Shown: positions 57,544-64,000 of the stretch, in pieces
Layout of the letters: each line of letters opens with the position of its first letter
Position numbering within the stretch: position 1 is the first letter of the stretch
DNA from: Halobacillus litoralis
GTDB lineage: Bacteria; Bacillota; Bacilli; Bacillales; Halobacillaceae
Direction of reading: 5' to 3'
NCBI RefSeq assembly: GCF_020524085.2
Contig: NZ_CP129016.1
Location: 2,288,001 to 2,352,000 of the forward strand
DNA length: 64,000 nt
Notes under the pieces: generated by a model
Told to the model about the DNA's origin: nothing
What the model saw: the letters and a program-made list of their open reading frames with translations, nothing else
Database searches by the model: none
Made by a program: the position numbers and the translations under genes

Positions 57544-58374
57544 CTAAACTCTTGGAATGTCTCCAGCTTCGTTTTGCATCCAAGTCTTACTGGTTTCCTG
57601 TGAAATATAAAACAGTCCCCCGTTGATGACTTCCATTTCTATATATGGCTTGTATCGATTGTCGAGTTGCTCCCGTTCTTTTGTGAAAGAATCCAAATCG
57701 ATGTCTTCAGACTCATAAAAGGATTCAAGCAATTGAGTTTCTTTTTCAAGATGATGCAAAGAATCCTTCGCCCATTGATGATCGAGCGATCCTACATACG
57801 TTTCAATATGTCGTTCCATGCGTTTATAAGCATGAGATAAAGAAATGACCGGCCTCATCGGAAATGTATAATCCGAAACGGTTGTTTCAAAATTCATATC
57901 CATCATTTTGTCCATCATTCCAAGCATCATCGTTCCATGAATCAAGTTGATTCCTATGGAAACGGCTTCATCCCTAGTGTGCTTTCCACGAAAGTGCAAA
58001 AGCCCGTTAACAACCAGCCATGGACTCATGGCCCTGTTTTGTCCGGTCGTCTGATGGACCACTTCATAAAGTCTAGCTGTCCGTGCTTTAGAAATGGCTG
58101 TATTGTACAAGCGGTGAAGTTTAGGGGTTCCTGCATGAAGATAAATGCCGCCCGTCTGTTTCTGATCTGTATCGCTGAAGGTCAGCTTCATAGGAACGCC
58201 TTCTCGATTCATTTTCTTCATGTAATGCCAGTAGAAAGGTCGATTCATGATTTCCTCATCCATCTCATTTGTAAGCTGTACTGTGAATTGGGAGGGGGCA
58301 TCATTTATAATTGTACAGCCCTGTGATGAAAAGAACTGCTTGACGAATGATTTGTATGGGTTTGGTGCATTCAA
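57544..58374 (-). CDS. yqhG: YqhG family protein
   Basis: 276 residues, TTG start at 58374 overlapping the yqhH stop (TTGA). Soluble alpha/beta protein; no catalytic motif that I recognise. Always with yqhH in Bacillus. AAAGGAGAG upstream lies inside yqhH. Confidence 0.85.
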   Translation of the reverse strand: MNAPNPYKSFVKQFFSSQGCTIINDAPSQFTVQLTNEMDEEIMNRPFYWHYMKKMNREGVPMKLTFSDTDQKQTGGIYLHAGTPKLHRLYNTAISKARTARLYEVVHQTTGQNRAMSPWLVVNGLLHFRGKHTRDEAVSIGINLIHGTMMLGMMDKMMDMNFETTVSDYTFPMRPVISLSHAYKRMERHIETYVGSLDHQWAKDSLHHLEKETQLLESFYESEDIDLDSFTKEREQLDNRYKPYIEMEVINGGLFYISQETSKTWMQNEAGDIPRV

Positions 58375-60014
58375 CTCGATTCTCTCCTTTCATTCACCGT
58401 ATGCTCGACATAACTGACCAAGTTGTTGAGTTTGATGTCGACCTCACCTTGACTTTCCGACTGTTTGAGAATGGACTGGATTTGATGTTCGAACGAGCCA
58501 CTAGGAATTTGTTCAAGAATATGATCCAGATCACCGACCGCATTTTTGAACATTTCGATTTTCTCATACAGCATTTTCATGATGTGATCTTCGATCGTAT
58601 CTTTGATTGCAAAGTTAAAGATTTTAACGTCGTGCTCCTGTCCGAAGCGGTGGATTCGCCCGATCCTCTGTTCGAGACGCATTGGATTCCAAGGAAGATC
58701 GTAGTTAATCATGTGATGACAAAACTGGAGGTTGATTCCTTCTCCGCCAGCTTCTGTTGCCACCATTACCTGGGCTTTGGTCTTGAACAATTGTTTCATC
58801 CAATCCCGCTTGCTCTTATTGAATTTTCCACTGAATGGAACGGAGGTGATTCCATTCTGCTGGAGATACCACTGCAAATAAAATTGGGTGGCACGGTATT
58901 CAGTAAATACAATGAATTTTTCGCCTGTATTTTCAATGAGTTCCGTCATCCGTTTAGCTTTCACATGATGAGGAACCTGACCAATCGCTTCAATGTACTC
59001 ATCATATACGCCTGCTTTTTCTTCAGGAGCTTTTTTCTTCAATTGGTTCAGGGACATGTAACAAGCTTCTCTAGACGAACATAGTTCTTTTGCTAGTGTC
59101 AGCCAAGTAAAGGAGGGGTGATTCGCTTTCAGAGCTTCTAGTTTTCTGTACATGTTCATTTCTTCCTCAGAGAACGAGAGCCTCTCATTGACGACTTTAC
59201 GCTTGGATGAATCGAGTCCGGTATCTTTTCTCCGATTCCGGATCATTAAGTGTCCGACGAGGGAATGAATGTGTTGGATATTATCCTCATCATCCGCGTT
59301 TTCTTTATACTTTTTCTTGAAATCAGTCAGGTTTCCAAGATAACCGGGTTTAAGAATGGAAACTAAATTAAACAAATCACTCAGTTTGTTTTGAATGGGT
59401 GTGGCTGTTAATAATAGACAATAAGTTTTTTTCAAAGATTGTACGAACTGATAATTTTTTGTTTGGTGGTTCTTTAGCTTATGTGCTTCGTCAATAATGA
59501 TGAGGTCATAGTCGATATCCAAGATGACTTCTCTGTGTTTATCACGTTTAGCCATATCTATGGAAGTTACGGTCACATCCCATTCATTCCAGGAGGCGTG
59601 TTTTTTCCGGGGGGATGCAGCCTGAATATAAAACTTTTCATTTAACTCCTGGATCCACTGGTTTACAAGTGAAGCCGGAGTCAAAATAAGGATTTTTTTA
59701 GCTCTTCCCCTGATCATATACTCTTTTAATATCAGTCCTGCTTCTAATGTCTTTCCAAGCCCGACTTCATCAGCTAGAATGGCCCGTCCATTCATCTGAT
59801 GAACGGCTGTTTCTGCTGCTTCAATCTGGTGTTCCATAAAATCTACATGGGGAAGGTGTTCAAGAGCAAGGAGGCCGTCGAATCTTGGTACGGTTTTAAA
59901 TTGAGCAGCTTGATAAGCGAGCTTAAAACCATCCCATGTTGTAAGTTTATCGGGATGTTCAAGGTTCTCGCTCAATAATCCAATAAATGACTGGTCTGGA
60001 TGTATTTCGATCAT
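58371..60014 (-). CDS. yqhH: SNF2-family DEAD/DEAH ATPase YqhH
   Basis: 547 residues. Motif I DEVGLGKTLEAG, motif II DEAH (IIIDEAHKL), motif III LTATPIQN, motif V GGEGINLQF and motif VI QRIGRIHRFGQ: a complete Swi2/Snf2 core. RapA-like enzymes act on nucleic-acid-protein complexes; the B. subtilis role is unclear. GGAGGGCTAC precedes the ATG. Divergent from the gcv operon. Confidence 0.92.
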   Translation of the reverse strand: MIEIHPDQSFIGLLSENLEHPDKLTTWDGFKLAYQAAQFKTVPRFDGLLALEHLPHVDFMEHQIEAAETAVHQMNGRAILADEVGLGKTLEAGLILKEYMIRGRAKKILILTPASLVNQWIQELNEKFYIQAASPRKKHASWNEWDVTVTSIDMAKRDKHREVILDIDYDLIIIDEAHKLKNHQTKNYQFVQSLKKTYCLLLTATPIQNKLSDLFNLVSILKPGYLGNLTDFKKKYKENADDEDNIQHIHSLVGHLMIRNRRKDTGLDSSKRKVVNERLSFSEEEMNMYRKLEALKANHPSFTWLTLAKELCSSREACYMSLNQLKKKAPEEKAGVYDEYIEAIGQVPHHVKAKRMTELIENTGEKFIVFTEYRATQFYLQWYLQQNGITSVPFSGKFNKSKRDWMKQLFKTKAQVMVATEAGGEGINLQFCHHMINYDLPWNPMRLEQRIGRIHRFGQEHDVKIFNFAIKDTIEDHIMKMLYEKIEMFKNAVGDLDHILEQIPSGSFEHQIQSILKQSESQGEVDIKLNNLVSYVEHTVNERRESS

Positions 60015-60093
60015 ATTAGTAGCCCTCCATCAATAGGAATGATAAAAGATTGCGAATTATTGTAGAATTATCATGTCTTTTGTGAAAGACGCG

Positions 60094-60102
60094 TGATATA
60101 AT
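60094..60102 (+). promoter_or_regulatory. Extended -10 promoter of the gcvT operon
   Basis: TGATATAAT at 60094-60102 is a perfect extended -10; the -35 is weak. Predicted start at about 60109. Confidence 0.65.
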
Positions 60103-60116
60103 GATGCTGAAAATAT

Positions 60117-60164
60117 ACACAACATTGTGTGAACGTTACACAACATTGTGTGAACGTTACACAA
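60117..60164 (+). repeat. Tandem 21-bp near-palindromic repeats in the gcv leader
   Basis: Two identical 21-base units (60117-60137, 60138-60158), each containing ACACAACATTGTGT then GAACGTT, and the first six bases of a third. They lie just after the predicted transcription start and before the riboswitch, where a repressor would sit. Confidence 0.8.
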
Positions 60165-60194
60165 TAGTATGCCCGGTAAAATCTAGAAAAATAC

Positions 60195-60423
60195 GAAAGC
60201 GAATGACTGTAGAGGGAGAGACCACGACCGTGGCGCCGAAGGAGCAAGCATTCATTTGTGAATCTCTCAGGCAAAAAGACCTCTATAGGACGCAACTCTG
60301 GAGAGTGTTTGCATTTTGTGTGCAAACCACCCAAGAAGCAAGCATCAGGTCTTCCTGTTGTGAAACTTTCTGGTGAAACGGACAGAGACTCCCGTGCAAG
60401 CGGTGAAGTCTCTTTTTTTTTTA
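60195..60423 (+). promoter_or_regulatory. Tandem glycine riboswitch with expression-platform terminator
   Basis: Aptamer 1 shows GGCGCCGAAGGAGCAAGC and CTCTCAGGCAAAAAGACC; aptamer 2 shows CTCTGGAGAG, GAAGCAAGC and GAAACGGACAGAG. A hairpin with arms AGAGACT and AGTCTCT (60384-60413) and a long T run follows. Glycine binding is expected to turn on gcvT-gcvPA-gcvPB for glycine breakdown. Confidence 0.93.
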
Positions 60424-60454
60424 TGGGCGAAATCAGTGACAAGGAGTGGTTCTA

Positions 60455-61555
60455 ATGGCAGATTTGAAACGAACACCGTTATACGCTGAATACAAGAAAC
60501 TAGGAGCGAAAACCATCGATTTTGGTGGGTGGGATTTACCCGTACAGTTCTCTAGTATCAAAGAGGAGCACCAGGCCACACGAACAGCAGCAGGATTGTT
60601 CGATGTCTCTCATATGGCAGAAGTGATGGTAGAAGGACCGGATAGTCTTCCTTTCCTGCAAAAAATGCTCACCAACGACGTGTCTAAGCTTGAGCCAGGG
60701 AAAGCCCAATACACGATTATGTGCTATGAAGACGGAGGAACGGTTGATGACTTGATCGTCTACCATCTTGATCAAGATAAATATCTCCTTGTCGTCAATG
60801 CAGCGAACCGTCATAAGGACTATGAGTGGTTGAAAGAACATCAAGAAGGCGATGTAATCGTGGAAGACGTCTCTGATGAATATGTACAGCTCGCGGTCCA
60901 GGGACCGAAAGCGGAAGAAGCGCTTCAAACCATTACGGACACGGAACTCTCCAACATCAAGTTTTTCCGTTTTGAACAAGGTGTGACATTGAAGGGCGTC
61001 GATGGAGAGGCTCTTGTGTCCCGCACAGGATATACGGGTGAAGACGGGTTTGAAATTTATCTGCATGCAGATTCGGGTGCCCAGCTGTGGCAAGCCATCC
61101 TTGAGGCTGGTGAACCGTTTGGGTTGAAGCCAGTTGGACTGGGAGCACGTGACACACTTCGATTTGAAGCGAACCTTGCGTTGTATGGCCAAGAGCTTAG
61201 TAAAGAGATTACTCCCATTGAAGCTGGATTGAACTTTGCTGTGAAAGTGAATAAAGAAGCAGACTTCATTGGTAAAGAAGTTTTGAAGAGGCAAAAGGAA
61301 GAGGGACCTGGTCGAAAGCTTGTCGGAATTGAGATGATCGACAAGGGGATTCCGCGTACCCATTACGACGTTCTGGATGGAGAAGAAGTTATCGGTTTTG
61401 TTACGACAGGGACCCAGTCACCGACCCTTGGGAAAAACGTCGGTTTGGCACTTCTCAACAGCGAATATACGGCCGAAGGGACAGAAGTAACGGTACAAGT
61501 CCGTAAACGGAAATTAAAAGCGAAAGTCGTAAAAACACCTTTTTATAAAAGATAA
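60455..61555 (+). CDS. gcvT: Glycine cleavage system T protein (aminomethyltransferase)
   Basis: 366 residues from the ATG at 60455 (AAGGAGTGG upstream). Folate-binding fold with [21 protein letters not shown] and [14 protein letters not shown]. It transfers the methylene from lipoyl-GcvH to THF and releases ammonia. gcvH and lpd are elsewhere. Confidence 0.96.
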   Translation: MADLKRTPLYAEYKKLGAKTIDFGGWDLPVQFSSIKEEHQATRTAAGLFDVSHMAEVMVEGPDSLPFLQKMLTNDVSKLEPGKAQYTIMCYEDGGTVDDLIVYHLDQDKYLLVVNAANRHKDYEWLKEHQEGDVIVEDVSDEYVQLAVQGPKAEEALQTITDTELSNIKFFRFEQGVTLKGVDGEALVSRTGYTGEDGFEIYLHADSGAQLWQAILEAGEPFGLKPVGLGARDTLRFEANLALYGQELSKEITPIEAGLNFAVKVNKEADFIGKEVLKRQKEEGPGRKLVGIEMIDKGIPRTHYDVLDGEEVIGFVTTGTQSPTLGKNVGLALLNSEYTAEGTEVTVQVRKRKLKAKVVKTPFYKR

Positions 61556-61573
61556 ACCGAGGGGGATGGAAGC

Positions 61574-62924
61574 ATGGAGTTTCGTTATTTGCCCATGACA
61601 GAAACAGATAAAAAAGAAATGCTGGATGTAATCGGTGTCGAACATTCCGACGAACTTTTCTCAGATATACCGGAAAATATTCGTTTTAAAGGCGAGCTGG
61701 AAATTAAAGAACCTAAAAATGAATTCCAACTCATGAAAGAATTGACGGAACTTGCAGGGAAGAACGTCAATTTGAAGTCTCATATCTCTTTTCTTGGTGC
61801 AGGTGTCTATGATCATTACATTCCTTCTATTGTAGATCATGTGATTTCAAGATCAGAGTTCTACACAGCCTATACTCCTTATCAACCTGAAATCTCTCAA
61901 GGAGAGCTGCAGGCAATCTTTGAATTTCAAACGATGATTTGTGAATTGACAGGGATGGATGTGGCGAACTCCTCGATGTACGATGGTGGAACAGCTCTAG
62001 CTGAAGCGGTCAACTTGTCTGCAGGACAAACGAAGAAAAAGAAAGTACTCGTGTCGAAAGCCATTCATCCTGAGTCCTTAGCTGTTATCCATTCTTATGT
62101 TAAAGGACCAGGCGTTGAAGTGGTGGAGATTGATCACAAGGACGGTAGAACAGACCTTGAGCAGTTAGAAAGAGAAATAGATGAAGACACGGCAAGTGTT
62201 GTTATTCAGTATCCGAACTTCTTCGGTCAAATCGAACCGCTGGACCAGGTTAGATCTATTGTAGATACACAGAAAAAAGCGATGATGATTACATCAAGCA
62301 ACCCCCCTCGCTCTAGGATACTTAACGCCTCCAGGCGAATTTGGAGCTGATATCGTTGTCGGAGATGCTCAAGTGTTCGGAATACCAGCACAATATGGCG
62401 GCCCGCACTGTGGATATTTTGCGACGACGAAGAAATTGATGAGAAAAGTACCAGGGAGACTCGTTGGACAGACGGTGGATGAGGAAGGTCGTCGTGGTTT
62501 CGTGTTGACTTTGCAGGCGAGAGAGCAGCACATCCGTCGTGATAAAGCCACTTCAAACATTTGTTCCAATCAGGCTTTGAATGCTCTCGCTTCATCCGTA
62601 GCGATGTCTTCCCTTGGTAAACAGGGACTGAAAAAGATGTCCTGGATGAACATTCAAAAAGCAGCCTATATGAAGAAACAACTCCAGGAAAAAGGTATAG
62701 AGGTTGTTTTTGATGGAGCATTTTTCAACGAAATTGTAGTCAAATTAGACAGAGACGTAAAAGAGTTCAACCACAAGCTGCTTGATCGCGGTATCATTGG
62801 AGGATATGACCTGGGTGAGGCAGACGAAAAACTGAAGAACTGTATGCTAGTAGCCGTAACAGAAATCCGGACAAAAGAAGAAATTGATACGTTTGTCAAG
62901 GAAGTGGGGGATCTTCATGTCTAA
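61574..62924 (+). pseudogene. gcvPA: Glycine dehydrogenase (decarboxylating) subunit 1, frameshifted once as read
   Basis: MEFRYLPMTETDKKEMLDVI begins the first frame. The C6 run at 62302-62307 should be C5, which restores [20 protein letters not shown] and joins the second frame ([16 protein letters not shown]). The corrected protein is 449 residues, like B. subtilis GcvPA (448). It is the non-PLP half of the P protein and pairs with GcvPB. GGGGGATGG precedes the ATG. Confidence 0.92.
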
Positions 62925-64000
62925 TCAGGACTTTCCATTGATATTTGAATTGAGCCAAGAAAGTCGTACCGGCTATAGTTTGCCAGAGTTTGATGTGCCG
63001 GAAACGAATGTTGATGATGTAATCGGAGAAGCCTATGTTAGAAAAAGTGAACCGGACCTTCCGGAGGTGAGTGAACTGCAGATTATGCGTCACTACACCG
63101 CTCTTTCTAAAAGAAACCACGGGGTTGACTCAGGGTTTTACCCTCTTGGATCTTGTACGATGAAATACAACCCGAAAATGAATGAAGATGTAGCTCGGCT
63201 GACTGGTTTCAGTCATATCCACCCTTACCAACCGGTGGAAAGTGTACAGGGAGCTCTACATCTAATGTATGATTTGCAAGAATCCCTGGCTGCGATCACT
63301 GGAATGGATACCGTTACTTTACAGCCAGCTGCAGGCGCACACGGGGAATGGACGGGATTAATGATGATCCGTGCTTATCACGAAGCAAAAGGAGAAACGA
63401 ACCGTACGAAAGTGATTGTTCCAGACTCGGCTCATGGTACGAACCCTGCCTCAGCAACAGTCGCAGGTTTTGAAGCGGTTACGGTCAAGTCAGATGAGCG
63501 AGGTCTTGTGGACTTGGAAGACTTGAAGCGTGTCGTAAATGATCAAACGGCAGCGTTAATGCTCACCAACCCGAATACCCTCGGTTTGTTTGAAGAGGAT
63601 ATCGAAGAAATGGCAGCCATCGTGCATGAAGCTGGCGGTAAGCTCTATTATGATGGAGCGAACCTTAACGCCATTCTTGGCTATGCGCGCCCAGGAGACA
63701 TGGGTTTTGATGTCGTTCACTTGAACCTTCATAAAACATTCACAGGTCCTCATGGTGGCGGAGGTCCGGGGTCAGGTCCAGTAGGAGTAACGGCAGAATT
63801 TGCTGAATACCTACCAGCACCGATTTTGACGAAGAAAAATGATCTATATGTGTTTGACTATGATCGTCCTAAATCCATCGGGAGAGTGAAACCGTATTAT
63901 GGGAACTTCGGAATCAATGTACGTGCCTATACGTATATCCGTACGATGGGACCAGAAGGGCTGAAAAAAGTGAGTGAGTACGCCGTCATCAATGCAAATT
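62917..64000 (+). CDS. gcvPB: Glycine dehydrogenase (decarboxylating) subunit 2, 3'-truncated by the window edge
   Basis: Starts ATG at 62917, overlapping the gcvPA stop by eight bases, and stays open to the end (about 361 of about 490 codons). [20 protein letters not shown] leads; the PLP lysine is in [19 protein letters not shown]. Catalyses PLP-dependent glycine decarboxylation with GcvPA. Confidence 0.95.
   Translation, partial: MSNQDFPLIFELSQESRTGYSLPEFDVPETNVDDVIGEAYVRKSEPDLPEVSELQIMRHYTALSKRNHGVDSGFYPLGSCTMKYNPKMNEDVARLTGFSHIHPYQPVESVQGALHLMYDLQESLAAITGMDTVTLQPAAGAHGEWTGLMMIRAYHEAKGETNRTKVIVPDSAHGTNPASATVAGFEAVTVKSDERGLVDLEDLKRVVNDQTAALMLTNPNTLGLFEEDIEEMAAIVHEAGGKLYYDGANLNAILGYARPGDMGFDVVHLNLHKTFTGPHGGGGPGSGPVGVTAEFAEYLPAPILTKKNDLYVFDYDRPKSIGRVKPYYGNFGINVRAYTYIRTMGPEGLKKVSEYAVINAN

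Noticed and set aside
60117..60164. CRISPR array
   Set aside because: Units are contiguous with no spacers and no cas genes nearby.

Overview
The window reads as a chromosomal segment of a low-to-moderate GC, endospore-forming Bacillaceae bacterium. The evidence is gene order: the stretch follows the Bacillus subtilis yqf-yqg-yqh region almost gene for gene, from pgpH-ybeY-dgkA-era to comG-yqzE-yqhG-yqhH-gcvT-gcvPA-gcvPB. Acidic proteins and several genus-level differences fit a moderately halophilic relative such as Halobacillus or Pontibacillus, but the genus is only an inference. Both ends cut genes: pgpH is 5'-truncated and gcvPB is 3'-truncated.

Layout. 1-9.5 kb: c-di-AMP hydrolase pgpH, ybeY, dgkA, era, yqzL, recO, a glycine T-box with glyQS, then the ccpN-yqfL carbon-regulation pair. 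9.5-16.2 kb: yqxD, the dnaG-sigA operon, an unknown membrane protein, cytochrome c-550, trmK and yqfO. 16.2-23.8 kb: ispH, cshB, nfo, yqfT, a lytic transglycosylase, a yqfX-like gene, ispG and an nfeD-like gene. 23.8-28.5 kb: a chemoreceptor, a Na/Pi transporter with a PhoU-like tail, and a five-tRNA cluster (Met, His, Ile2, Ser, Phe) behind two rrn-type promoters. 28.7-37.6 kb: sodA, yqgE, pbpA and a complete pstSCAB-phoU operon behind a four-repeat PhoP box. 37.7-49 kb: a small membrane-protein pair, rpmG, yqgN, ldh, yqgO, gluP, an unknown anchored protein, a spoVAF-like germination gene, yqgQ-glcK and an LTA-synthase-family gene (yqgS). 49-57.5 kb: a fetAB-type ABC transporter, small membrane proteins, yqgX, mgsR, the comG competence pseudopilus operon, shikimate kinase and yqzE. 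57.5-64 kb: yqhG-yqhH divergent from the glycine-cleavage operon, which has a tandem glycine riboswitch.

Shared themes are glycine (T-box for charging, riboswitch for catabolism), phosphate (Pst plus Na/Pi), envelope assembly (pbpA, YqgS, undecaprenol kinase, isoprenoid ispG/ispH) and RNA or ribosome maturation (ybeY, era, trmK, cshB).

Six genes are broken as read: glyS, ispH, cshB, gluP, fetB and gcvPA. glyS has an in-frame TAA; the other five carry seven single-base insertions in total, five of them in homopolymers. Removing the extra bases restores family-typical lengths, so sequencing or assembly error is the simplest explanation, particularly for the normally essential glyS and ispH. 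The least explained non-coding structures are a family of intergenic elements with 16-bp terminal inverted repeats (about 19.7 kb and 39.0-39.5 kb) and a near-palindromic 21-bp tandem repeat between the predicted gcvT transcription start and the riboswitch. I found no clear unknown multi-gene defence or mobile system.
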